This document shows, in pieces, positions 1-9,846 of a stretch of DNA of 64,000 nucleotides (position 1 is the stretch's first letter; every line of letters starts with the position of its first letter). Below the pieces are notes generated by a model, which was not told the origin of the DNA, ran no database searches, and saw only the letters and a list, made by a program, of their open reading frames with translations. Both the position numbers and the translations under genes were made by a program. The stretch is from positions 2,277,001 through 2,341,000 of the forward strand of contig NC_134031.1 in assembly GCF_964204645.1 (NCBI RefSeq). The letters are read 5' to 3'. This stretch comes from Tubulanus polymorphus. Its lineage: Eukaryota > Nemertea > Palaeonemertea > Tubulaniformes > Tubulanidae.

Positions 1-261
1 ACATCAGACATTTTATCAACACTCTTTTAATACGTGATGATTGAAAGATTTTTGAGCAGCCATTGTTGAATATCTAAGTTGTCCCATACTTTCAAAGAGT
101 GATCGTCCACACTTTACGTGTTCGGGAATTCCTCACAGAAATCTTTTATTCGGGAATGGACTAAACGCCGGGGGCCAGTAGTTCGAAAGCTGGTTAAAGA
201 TAACAGGCGTATCAAGAGAAATCCCGCAATAAATTCAGCCAGATTGAGAAACTCGAATAGA
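1..261. other. Intergenic, no gene seen
   Basis: No coding region can be supported. Around 168-200 there is a GC-rich stretch beginning cgccgggggccag, which resembles one end of the foldback elements seen elsewhere in the window, but no matching second arm is visible. Confidence 0.4.
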
Positions 262-345
262 AGAGTAAATATATTTGCGCAACGTTTCGGCTAAAGACTA
301 TAAGCCATCATCAGGCGTGAATTTATCAGGCTGAATTTATCGTCG
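262..345 (-). ncRNA. Hammerhead-ribozyme-like motif, Penelope-type retroelement remnant
   Basis: On the minus strand the hammerhead core words occur in order: CTGATGA (308-314), a possible stem II of GGCT paired with AGCC around a 10-nt loop, then GAAA (285-288), followed by the self-complementary TTGCGCAA. Penelope-like retroelements are known to carry small hammerhead motifs of this form in their terminal repeats. The flanks hold repeated copies of ataaattcagcc in both orientations, as expected of a terminal-repeat remnant. There is one extra T between the CTGATGA box and stem II, and stem I is weak, so this copy may be inactive. No reverse transcriptase is attached. Confidence 0.35.
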
Positions 346-827
346 GATTTCTCTCGTTATCATCATACACGGATATTGTGTATCGGTATCTTCTCGTCTC
401 ATAACAGGCGATCCCAGACGCAGATTGATACCTGCATTTATGTACATACAATACGTGCAAGCACTGTGTTGCGAAATTCCAAATGCCCGTAGTTGTTTTG
501 CCTGTACCCAGGGGTAGATCAATGGTACAAATAAATCATACTCTCAACCATGTCAAAGTAGGGTACTTCTGCGCTTTACTCAACCACGGAATAAAAGGCT
601 AAAAAAAACGATTAGGCTGTATATATATGGGAATGGGGTTCTCGGGACATATAGTTTTTGCATCATGTCTAGATTCACCTTTGGTTTTGCGTTTACTGTA
701 GTTGACTTATTTATGATTGTTTTTGACTGCGGTCTATTCTGGTCTCTTCTTGTCGTATTTGACACGAATATTTTACGATTTTATATCGAAAAAACGAAAC
801 TTTTCTACTATTTTTATCTCATTGTCA
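346..827. other. Intergenic, no gene seen
   Basis: Short overlapping reading frames exist on both strands, but none has a splice context, signal peptide or recognisable domain. Confidence 0.4.
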
Positions 828-871
<44 letters not shown>

Positions 872-883
872 ACTGATGATGAT
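828..883 (+). repeat. (GAT)n microsatellite
   Basis: About 14 uninterrupted ATG/GAT triplets are followed by one TAC interruption and further GAT units. It creates artefactual poly-Asp and poly-Met reading frames. Confidence 0.95.
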
Positions 884-1667
884 TTGCCGTCCGTTTTTTA
901 TCCTCTCCGCTTCACCTGTAATTATCGTTCATTTTACGAATAATCATACGCGTTCAATATTCAACCTGAGAACTGTTCTCAACTTTTAGTGTCTAGTTTT
1001 AACGAATGTTTACCCTTTATTCTTAGATAAAAGGTTGAACATCGTGGATACGTGTTCGATGATAAGGCTACAGTAGACATTGGATAATCACACGTCGCGT
1101 GGTCTGCGATGGCATGAGCTTTGTCACAAATGTTCATTGCCCATCAGAGTCCGATCTAAGGAATAAAAGCCACTTGCCCGGGGGCAAGTATATCTAAAAT
1201 TCTATTTGCCCCTTCAAATATCTGCTTGCCCTACCTACACAAGCAGTCCAACTGTTGTATCGATTGGGAAATGGCTTTGAGCTATAAAATTGCTCTAGCC
1301 CGGTGGACAAGTGATAATGATAACCTACTTGCACTTATGATAATATACTCGTCCCGGGAAATCGGACAAGTGCTTAGATCGGACCCTGCCCATGGTCGCC
1401 TCAACTGCCCTGTTATCGACTTTTGCCGCCTCCAATCATTGGTCGTATTGGTCGTGAGATCCGATGAGGCGAAGGCAGTCTGCTGAATCGTGTTTTGTAT
1501 CATACACGCTCCGCTCGAGTCCGATCTTTTTGAACCTTGAATAGATTTGTCGAATTTGAGAGCTATGTCCGTGATGCACGCTATATATTGAATTCATACG
1601 TAGAGGCAGAAAGCTATTTGAATATTTAAACGGCTTTCTGGGAGTTGATCGCATCAGGCTGGAGCAT
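884..1667. other. Intergenic, no gene seen
   Basis: Variants of the word cttgccc/gggcaag recur between about 1168 and 1390 on both strands, suggesting a decayed repeat. No coding region is supported. Confidence 0.35.
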
Positions 1668-1760
1668 CCTCCCTAGGCAGGGATTCGAACCTGATGGCAT
1701 CGCTGCTCTCAGCCACAGCATAAACCGTGGCAATCGATGCCATCAGGGATGATGGGCTGG
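1668..1760. repeat. tRNA T-arm-like dispersed repeat, inverted pair
   Basis: The minus strand reads gatgccatcaggttcgaatc followed by cctgc and a gaggatg tail. The sequence ggttcgaatcc matches the RNA polymerase III B box / tRNA T-arm consensus. A second partial copy of gccatcagg follows on the plus strand near 1738-1747, giving an imperfect hairpin. Related copies occur at 55.9-56.6 kb. No complete tRNA cloverleaf can be drawn, so I call it a tRNA-derived repeat fragment. Confidence 0.6.
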
Positions 1761-1996
1761 CGCCGACTTGATTATGAAAGAAAATGTCAAAATTCGTTTC
1801 TCCATCTAAAATTTACGCAGTTAGTGTGCTGTCATTTTGTTCGAAAGATTAACAGAATTATACATGTAAGTTTTTTCCTCAATGTTATTCGCGAGAATTC
1901 TTTTTTCGTATCTTTAGATGTGTGTGGTTCAGCTGTGTTATGATTTTTTCGTTTAACACATTTTAATGTAAGAACAAAAAGCGGCACAATACGCAC

Positions 1997-2294
1997 ACAT
2001 ACACATACATACACACACACATACATACACACATACATACACACACATACATACACACACATACACACACACACATACATACACACACATACACACACGC
2101 ATACATACACACATACATACACACACATACACACACACATACATACACACACATACACACACGCATACATACACACACACACATACATACATACATACAC
2201 ACACATACACACACACACACATACACACATACATACGCACACATACATACATACATACATACGCACACATACATACACACACACACACACACAT
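1997..2294. repeat. (CACATA/CATA)n microsatellite
   Basis: About 300 bp of mixed acacat and acatac units. Long Met/Cys/Val reading frames on the minus strand are by-products of the repeat. Confidence 0.97.
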
Positions 2295-2718
2295 ATATCT
2301 ATTAATCATTGTTTAATAATAAACAATGTATGCATGGAAATAATGTTGGCAAAATGTTTTGTAATAAACTCATCTTTGATTATAAATAGTCGCAATTTTT
2401 TCTGTTTTTGTGAGCTCATTTTGTATGAAAATAGCTTGGGATTCCTTGATGACCTCTTCAGTGAAAACGGCTTTGATCCTCCATTACCAGTGCTCCCTCC
2501 TCTGATAGCAGTAAAGCTGACTGGATTGCCCACTCCCCTGACTATTGTACTGTAGTAGGTTTCAACCAATATAATAACAATCGGACGATTATTGTTTGTT
2601 AGATTGCAGCGAAAGTTATAGTTTATTTGGGAACAAAGACAACAATTTTCAGTGAGCAAAGAAACATCATAAAAGTCACTGAAATAACTGTTGAATTACG
2701 CGATATACTGTTTAATAA
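2295..2718. other. Intergenic with one minisatellite-like unit
   Basis: Positions 2448-2535 carry one unit (ttgatcctccattaccagtg, then ctccctcctctgatagcag) of the degenerate tandem repeat found at 8060-8262. No gene is supported. Confidence 0.6.
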
Positions 2719-3400
2719 TTGACTAATTCAGCGAAAATTTTCCACAGGGATTATCAGAATACTCATCTAAAAGCGCAGCCAACCATTTACAAGAAAACTG
2801 ATCAACGGTTTCAGACGCCTCGATTCCTATCACAGATAAAAGAGAAATGCAGAATATTTGCGAAAAAAACGATTACTTACAATGGCTCGGCCAAAAATGT
2901 CGTTTCAGTTGACAGGCTAAAAACTCTTGATATCTCTACTCTGATTTCCAATTTCAAAATCAAAACCCCCTGTCTCGCACCCGGCAGGGTGTGTTGGGTT
3001 AAGGGGAGACCAAATCAAATCTACCAATCAAATAAATAACAGGGTCAATCCCCATTTTAAGATCAAACAAGTATCACAGGTGTTATCACAGATGATATAA
3101 ATTCTACGAAATTGGTTTGGGTGGCTCAAAATAATGATAGGCATACTACTTAATACCCCCCCCCCCCCCCCCCCAGTTCAAAGTCACGAGCTTTATTACA
3201 TGTAATGATAACAACCGATTATTCCAATCACTCATTTTAGGAAATTGCATAGAACGAGGCAAATATCTCACTTTTTCTTTAAAAAAAATCAATTGTAGGT
3301 CGAAAACGAAGAACCAATTGTAAATTGTAATTACAGGTGGTGAAGTAGCCAGCAGACGTGATTGAAGCAGTAGTTGACGCTAGCTCGAATAGCTATAGTA
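2719..3400 (+). mobile_element. Gypsy-like LTR retrotransposon remnant (3' end of pol)
   Basis: The frame at 2719-3039 contains NVVSVDRLK, a form typical of the tail of Ty3/Gypsy polyproteins after the integrase, followed by a basic region. Shortly downstream (about 3339-3358) a second short stretch can be read as GGEVASRRD, also reminiscent of the extreme C-terminus of such polyproteins. No integrase core, reverse transcriptase or LTR pair is visible. This is an old fragment and the assignment rests on short motifs. Confidence 0.35.
3156..3174 (+). repeat. Poly-C tract
   Basis: Nineteen consecutive C residues. The length is likely variable and assembly there may be unreliable. Confidence 0.95.
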
Positions 3401-3622
3401 TAGTTTCTCAGTGACATCAGCGACACCAGTGTAATAATCTGACACTACACAGTTTGCCTGAAGACTCGGTGGACGATGAGTCCGTATTGTGGCTGGATGG
3501 ACCCTCACGTTTCCCCTCTGGTGTTGACTTGCGATCCGTTTTTTTCCCTCCCACCCTCCCCATCTCTATCTTTCTTGCCTCCATGTACATTCGTCCGCGA
3601 AAAGTCATTCCCTCCCAATACT

Positions 3623-4392
3623 CTATAGTGGACGAGTATATATAGGGGGAGTTGATGTCACTGGGGAAACGGATAAATTGGGACCAACTTCACAGATAGT
3701 CCTGTTATGCTTACCCAATTCGTTTGCGTATTTCATCATTTTACCGCGGTCGCATTCAGCCTGTTCACATCCAATTATGCCAGTACATTTTTCCAGTGTC
3801 TCGTCGATGTACTTGCCGGCTGCCTCTTTGCAGGTCTTCAATAACGCCTCGTCTGTCAATGGAGATTTTCGACCAGAAGAGCACATTAATGCCGCACCAG
3901 CGCAGCGACTACAATCGACGTCATCGGCACAGTCCGAATTTTGGCACGCTGCATATTCCTGGTTGAAGAGATCCTCAAACGCGGTTTCATTGCGGAATTT
4001 AAAATCCTCGCTCTTACAACTTTCTGAAACTACACGCAAAGATATATTCAGTCAACCATTTACAATGTAAACTCTGAGCCTGTGATGAGCAATTTAATTG
4101 AGGTTGTTAGATTTAGATGAGATCGTAGTCTACCGAGGTTTTAAATGGTTGACTTCTTTTTGTATCGGAGGCTCGAGATTAAAAAAGCAACGGTGAGAAT
4201 ATTGTTTGAATTTTCCCGAGCAAGATTTTCGGGAAATATGTATAACTCTTAAATGATCAAATCTCTATATGGCTCGTTGCATAGCCGCGATTTAAGTATT
4301 ATACAAAAGCGAATCTTTTTTTGTTACTAACCTCGCATTTCATACAGAAATACCAGAAACAGACAAACAACAACGGCGTACGATGTCTTCAT
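3623..4392 (-). CDS. Small secreted cysteine-rich protein (two exons)
   Basis: Two exons, complement(3623..4023, 4332..4392), encode about 153 residues. Exon 1 is exactly a signal peptide (MKTSYAVVVCLFLVFLYEMR) and ends in a G|GTTAGT donor in phase 1. Exon 2 follows a CAG acceptor and restores the frame as ESCKSED. An acceptor 6 nt upstream would also keep frame, adding two residues. The mature part has 11 cysteines, many in C-x(2-5)-C spacing (NSDC, VDCSRC, IGC, AEC), acidic stretches and one N-glycosylation sequon (HNRT). The Thr/Ser/Pro-rich tail ends at TPPIYTRPL. I do not recognise the family. It lies in the same orientation as another small secreted Cys-rich gene 1.3 kb away, so they may be distant relatives. 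Function unknown; extracellular location is inferred from the signal peptide. Confidence 0.6.
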
Positions 4393-4510
4393 TTCGGAGC
4401 TCGTGAAGGTGTAGTTTTTCCGGAACGTGCAGCAAACTGAATAATGAAGCCAACGTTGGGTCGTTTAAAATAGAAAATCGTGCCCACGTTGTGAAACAGG
4501 TGGATATTTT
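4393..4510 (-). promoter_or_regulatory. Putative promoter / 5' flank of the Cys-rich gene
   Basis: This flank is nearly repeated at 8285-8410, where no gene follows. Both copies keep the minus-strand word ctattttaaacgaccc, a TATA-like element about 75-80 bp upstream of the ATG, and gtgaaacagg-type sequence further upstream. Promoter function is an inference from position. Confidence 0.35.
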
Positions 4511-5555
4511 CAACATGACATATTGTCAATAATTTCGTGTCATCAGCAAATGATTTGCATTTCACATTTTATAGAAAATGTAGAAAATGAAAAATACTTG
4601 GAAATAACACAGGAAAATACTACGAGATACGAGAAACATGGTTTCGGGAAAACAATGTTTCCGAGATCAAACATGTTTCCGTGTTTCTGTGTTTCGTGTG
4701 CGTTGGGCTTATAGCTCCGTGATAAACGACGGGCTGCTCGTAAAGATAGCGTGTGCCCGCATTGACACCTGAGCTTCCTGGTTCCTTCCTTATTATTATC
4801 AATTCTCAGTTTTTCAATGCTACATTTCGAAGTACGAGGCACATTTTGACACGATGACGCTTTGCCTAAAACGCTAAGAATGAATGAAAAACAGACGCAT
4901 TTTTCAAATATTTCCGTCGAATCGATACTCCAGTAATTTTACACTCAATGGTAAAATTCAAATTCACACCTTTTGAGTTTTGAACTTCAAAATTATTATA
5001 CTAAGTTTAGAACAGAGGCAAGACGTTTTTAGTGATATAAACAATACTTGATAAATTCATGAAAAATCCTAATTCCCAAAAACCCAATTCAACCCCACGC
5101 CTCTCTAAATTGTATCAATAAGTAGCAAGATCTCTTCCCTTGTATCTGCCTTTCATTCGTTCGTTGGAATCTTCAAAATTGGCAGATCACACCGCACTAA
5201 TCGATGTGAAGCCATCTGCTTTTTGCATGCGATATACAACGTGTATACATGAAATCGATCGGTGTTAGTACAAGCAAACAGAATTCATTTGTAAATTTCA
5301 TAAAGATTTATTTCACAAATTCACCAGGACCCAGTTCCACAGTCGTGAGTTAGAGTTAACTCTGAGTTAAAGTTAGTTCATTTTCAATGTTTTAACCCAG
5401 AGTCAAATCTTAACTCAGAACTGTGGAACTGGGCCCTGGTTTATAATTATGGTAAAAATGGATTTGATCTGCTGATTGATACTTTTCAACAATTATTTTC
5501 ATATTTCTTTTCTTAATCATTTATGTCATTGAGTCTTATAGTTTTACTGTAATGT
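4400..5555. repeat. Segmental duplication, copy 1 (partner 8285-9560)
   Basis: Blocks of near identity run in the same order and orientation in both copies: the 5' flank of the Cys-rich gene, a gtttcgtgtgcgtt block, an AT-rich block with aaattcaaattca, a block around catttgtaaatttcataaa, and a gttttactgtaatg block. Divergence is substantial, with indels. Copy 1 carries an extra 116-bp foldback insertion. Confidence 0.75.
5324..5439. mobile_element. 116-bp foldback element (MITE-like)
   Basis: The ends are inverted repeats, CCAGGACCCAGTTCCACAG and CTGTGGAACTGGGCCCTGG, and the interior contains opposed taactcagagttaa words. The paralogous duplication at about 9388-9410 lacks it, giving an empty-site comparison. 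It has no coding capacity. Confidence 0.8.
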
Positions 5556-5671
5556 ATAATCAAATATATTATCCGGTTCCGAGCCTATTTTACTGAAACG
5601 TTCATGAGTTAATCGAGCTCCTCAGTCGGCCTGTGCATTGGACCGATTTCGCTTGAATCAATTCGGTCAAT

Positions 5672-6160
5672 TCAGTTGATCCACCGCGTATTAAAACATT
5701 CGCCATATAAACAAGAACTGTTGAACGACGTTTTAAACGAATTCAAATCGCGAATGACCTTCAAGAAGTTATCGTCTTCGCATTCTTCGACGCAGATCAG
5801 CCAATCAACGCAGCGACCGTTACACGCATCGGTTTCGAGCATCTGTTTAGGAAGAGAATTTTCCTCCAGATATCGTTTCATTATTCCAGAACAAAATAAA
5901 TGTCGGCAGTATTTCTGCTTGAATGAATACATCGTTTTCACGCCCGGATCGGACTGTTCCGCCATTGCTATAGATATCGTCTTGAACAAGAAAATGGCGC
6001 CGAAGATTTTGGCTGTAAGGTCACAATAGAAACAAACAATGAAAAAACATTTCAGAAGAACTCTCGGGTTTGAACTCTTGGTCCGTGTTCAATTTGCTTA
6101 GTGTAAGTCATAATCAGTGCTTCACATATAGACCTACCTACCGGTCATCAGCAAATTCAT
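5672..6160 (-). CDS. Small secreted cysteine-rich protein 2 (two exons)
   Basis: Proposed exons are complement(5672..6012, 6142..6160), about 119 residues. A 19-bp first coding exon (MNLLMT) ends at G|GTAGGT in phase 1. The 129-bp intron ends in TTACAG, and exon 2 continues AKIFGAIFLFKTISIAMAEQ, so the join gives a convincing signal peptide. The mature part has eight cysteines (KYC, LFC, DAC, GRC, LIC, EEC, SSC, GEC), an even number consistent with four disulphides, and one NSS sequon. I do not recognise the fold. Weak points are the tiny first exon and the absence of a homologue I can name. Function unknown. Confidence 0.5.
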
Positions 6161-6759
6161 TTTAGTTCTGCGACACAGTTCACAGATCGGAATGAAACAC
6201 TAGAAACTCGATCTTTCTTTGAGTTACAACGGTTTTTTCTGTTATCGAAATTAAGTGTAACGTAGGCAGCAGCGCCCCCTACTCTCATAGCATAATCCAA
6301 TCTCCAAAATACCTCAGATCTACTCCCGAGGAAAGCCCATAAGATTCGTGTTTAGTCACGCCTGCCCCTACCCTGCCCTATGAACGCCACGAAGGAACAA
6401 AAATTTAAAATTGAAGTCATTTCGGAGGTAAATTACCCGGCGAAATGGCCAGTTTTGCAAATTCTGGCGCTGAAAGTGATATCGAGGATACGTTGATTAG
6501 ATGAAACAGGTGATCCAGAGATGACAAGAGAGTCACTCGTTATGACAGATGGTTTAGGAAATCAATTGTGGAAACCTGGGAACTGTCAAGTCGTAAATCG
6601 CTCTTCCAACTGACGAATGGATCGATACACGTGTATTTATCTATCTATCCACTATACAATGGGTAGTAATCCGTTTAACTGATAATGACGTTCCCTTTTA
6701 TTCCCGGTTCAAAATATTTTTACGACAAGCACATACTAATCACTTCGGTTACTGCATTG
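6161..6759. other. Intergenic, no gene seen
   Basis: No coding frame, repeat array or RNA gene could be supported here. Confidence 0.4.
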
Positions 6760-7561
6760 GCATCCTCGCTTATCAGGGTTTGATTGCCCCCGCCGAAACT
6801 CACGCCAACAAACCCTGGGCCCCTTATCCTTCATCGCGCTAACCGGACACCAGTCTACACATCTAGCCAATCAGATGCGTAGCGAATCTACCGACGAAAA
6901 CCAACGCATCTCATAGGCTTTATCCATAGACTGGTGGCCGTGTAGCGGAAACCTGTCCATTCAAGAAATCTTGGGTAATGTAAAGCCTGGCGCACACGAG
7001 GCAATTTTCAGTCGCCGGTTGCTGCGACCGATTTTTGAGCAACCGTTGGGCAATCGATCGCTAGGTGTCGCCCGTATGCGACCACTGGCGACGGAGAGGC
7101 GATTATCTTTCGCGCCAAACATTTTTATCACGTGACTTTACAAGATGGCCACGCTACTAACCCGGGTGATGCCGTATTTGGAAGTATCACATGATAATTA
7201 TTCGTTTAGTCATTGGCTAGGTTGATGAGGTGCTCGTTGCTTGGCGTCTCCAGCTACCGCACACGGGCAATTCCCGAGCGATCGCCGAGCAATTTCTCGG
7301 CGACAAGCAATTTTCAAACATGTTTGATATTGGGCGACACGGAGCAATTCCTTTCGACAACGAGCAATCGCTGTCGCCCCTTGCCGCAGACGAGCGAATT
7401 TTTTCGTTCGACGCCGAGCAATTCGGGCGGTTGCTCGAGAATTGCTCGAAACTGTCGCCCGTGTGCGCCAGGCTTTATAGACCAACGTAGGGTTTGCGGC
7501 CAGCGTTTGTGTTGGCATGAGCTTCGGCGGGAGGCAATCAAACCCTGGCCAGCGAGGATGC
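6760..7561. mobile_element. Outer non-autonomous DNA element with ~60-bp inverted ends
   Basis: The left end (gcatcctcgct, then agggtttgattgcc and gccgaaactca) is repeated in inverse orientation at 7490-7561 (ggcaatcaaaccctggcc, then agcgaggatgc). There is no transposase frame. The element is split by a second element at 6981-7478, so this is a nested insertion. Confidence 0.65.
6981..7478. mobile_element. Inner 498-bp MITE with 18-bp perfect TIRs
   Basis: The termini are TAAAGCCTGGCGCACACG and its exact reverse complement. The interior is packed with variants of cgagcaatt and gggcgac in both halves, a subterminal-repeat architecture common in non-autonomous DNA transposons. The reading frames inside (7210-7578) follow from the repeat composition and are not genes. 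Confidence 0.8.
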
Positions 7562-7859
7562 TGCATTGACTTTTTCAAACCAATTTGATTGTAGCCGGTA
7601 CCAGTACCACAAACAAGAAATATCTAGCACTTCCTATGAAAAGTTAGTATATTCAAACGCCTGTAAGACATCACGAGTGTTGACATAGCCACTGTGGAAA
7701 GTAGGTTAGTAGTTCATTCATGTCACCTGGCAGGTGACGACGCCCGGACGTATCGGATCACGCGTCGTCACGACCCATGTGACAACGACAGTGAAGAGTG
7801 ATATCCCCGTATTGGACCTCTTCTCTGTCTCCTGCGTTCTCTCTTCGATAGATTGCATC
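7562..7859. other. Intergenic, no gene seen
   Basis: Nothing recognisable on either strand. Confidence 0.35.
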
Positions 7860-7934
7860 AACGTTTGAAACATTCATTCTTAAGCCACTGAACGATGACG
7901 TCATACAGTTTCAAGGACAGGTGGCCGTCTTTCA
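7860..7934 (-). pseudogene. Fragment of the 3' end of the coiled-coil/propeller gene
   Basis: About 75 bp matches 9827-9896 in the same orientation, including catacagtttcaaggac and the flanking acgtttgaaacat. It corresponds to the last codons and start of the 3' UTR of the gene at 9847-12497. No other part of that gene is nearby, so it is a detached duplicate fragment. Confidence 0.55.
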
Positions 7935-8059
7935 TTAGTATATCGTATCTATAAATGATGATTTGCCGTTCGTTCTATGTTGCCCCGAAATCTAATTTTG
8001 CTGCTTCCAGGGAGAATTCATCGGTCATTTGATAACGAGATCTGACTAGATTATCTATC

Positions 8060-8262
8060 CAGTGAAGCAAGCCTTGACTCCCGATTACCAGTGCTCCCTG
8101 CTCTGATAACATGGAAGCCGGCTTTGACCCTCCATTCCCAGTGCCCCTCCTCTGATAATGGTGAAGCTGGCTTACCCTCCATTAGTGCTATAACTCTGAT
8201 AACAGTCAAGCCGGTTGTGATCCGTGATTGCCTGTGTCCTCACTTCTAGCAGTGAAGCTGAC
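8060..8262 (+). repeat. Degenerate ~50-bp tandem repeat (about four units)
   Basis: Units follow the pattern gaccctccattaccagtg, then ctccctcctctgataacagtgaagc. A solitary unit is at 2448-2535. Confidence 0.7.
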
Positions 8263-8284
8263 TGGGAGATGGTCCACTCGCAAC

Positions 8285-9560
8285 CTCGCCGCTCGTGAAG
8301 GTGTAGTTTTGCGAAACGTGCAGCAAACTGAATAGTGAAGTCATCGTTGGGTCGTTTAAAATAGAAAATCGTGCCCACATTGTGAAACAGGTGGATATTT
8401 TCCACATGACACATTGTCGATAATCTTATGACACCAGCGAATGATATACATAATAGAAAAGTATCCTTGCGTCATGAGTATCATAGATAATACACGTTCT
8501 TGCAAAATGAATAATTATCTTAATAGATTTGAGAGCTCGGATAGCTATCCATAGAGCCTTCTTAAGCCCAACGCACGCGACGTATGAAACACGAATACAG
8601 GAAACAGAAACATGTTTCCAAGCGTTTCCCTGTGTCGCGTGCGTTTACGAGATACGAGAGACATGGAGACAATGTTTCCGAGATTACGTGTTTCTGCGCT
8701 TCTCTGTTGCTCTGTTTCCGCGTTTCGTGTGCGTTAGGTTTGTGGTCTAGTGATGAACGACCACAGTGGGCTGCATGTGGGCGAATAGTGGAAATCTGAA
8801 GGAAAATTATTCTTACCGCAAGTAAGAAGATACGACTAATTTTGTCAAATCTTCCCTTTGCTCTATATAGTATTCAAAAGCCTCAGTAGCAAAATTCAAA
8901 TTCAAAACTTTTTCAGTTTTGAATATCATGAAATTATTGTACGCATTTATTTCAGAACGGACCAAGTCGTGCTTGTTGATACATGAATTCATAAAAAATT
9001 TTAATTCACGGAAGCCCAATTCTTGCTCATTCGAATAATTTATGCACAGATTGAAATATCACAACGAAATCTATTCTTCTCGTGCTAATGTGCGTTGACA
9101 GAATAAACGAATGTATTGATTGGATCGGGAAAGGCAGGTGGTTTTATATCAGCGCAATAAGCAGGAAATGAATTCGTATTCGGTGAGTTTTTTTTCGGTT
9201 CATAAACTCGCCTTCATTTCGTTAGTTAGAGATCAGACTTCCAACTTTGCAGATCATCGCACCAATCGATTTGAGAAGCCATCTGCTTGTTGCGATGTAT
9301 ATCTACGTATAGCAATGTACATCGAATTGATCGGTGTTAACGCAAAATTGATAGCATTCATTTGGAAATTTCATAAACTTTCTTTCGTCAATTCATCGGT
9401 TTCATTAATGGAATAATTATATCATGTACAAATGGAATAGTTGATCTGCCGTGAAATATCCTTTTGAATATTGAATGACGATTTTTCTGCTATTTTTAAA
9501 AATATTTTTTCTCGATCATATTTCTCGCTCAAAGCCTTTATTGTTTTACTGTAATGAAAT
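8285..9560. repeat. Segmental duplication, copy 2 (partner 4400-5555)
   Basis: This copy carries the promoter-like flank of the Cys-rich gene (8285-8410), but its left breakpoint lies just before where the signal-peptide exon would be, so the gene is absent. It also contains an open minus-strand stretch at 8813-9019 whose counterpart in copy 1 is interrupted by stops. I do not regard that frame as a supported gene. Confidence 0.75.
8563..8741. mobile_element. Short MITE-like element
   Basis: The left end is taagcccaacgcacgcga and the right end cgtttcgtgtgcgttaggtt, imperfect inverted repeats. The interior alternates gaaacatgtttcc-type words in both orientations. A rearranged relative sits at about 4630-4712. 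Confidence 0.55.
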
Positions 9561-9846
9561 CAGTGTATCAATCTACGTAATATGCTCTCTAGAAAGAATG
9601 CGAGAGTTTATCAAAAACCACCGTCTGGAAAAAACAAACCGAGAAGTCCTCTTATACTTATGCCGACTATTGAAAATAAATGCGACAAAAACTTTTTCCT
9701 TTTTTATATCATATACTGAACTTTTATTGATGAAAATAGAAACAAAAATCATGAAATCTACTCTTGTAGAAGATGAAATAAAACTATATGAAACCTCAGA
9801 CCCACAAACATTCATTTTAGTGTCAAACGTTTTGAAACATATTAAT

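Noticed and set aside
1832-2309. Long Cys/Met/Val frames on the minus strand
   Set aside because: They are translations of the CACATA microsatellite.
7210-7578. Overlapping frames of about 120 codons on both strands
   Set aside because: They lie inside the nested transposable elements and follow from their repeat composition; no transposase motif is present.
8813-9019. A 68-codon minus frame as a third Cys-rich gene
   Set aside because: It has a single Cys and no signal peptide, and the counterpart in the other duplication copy contains stops.
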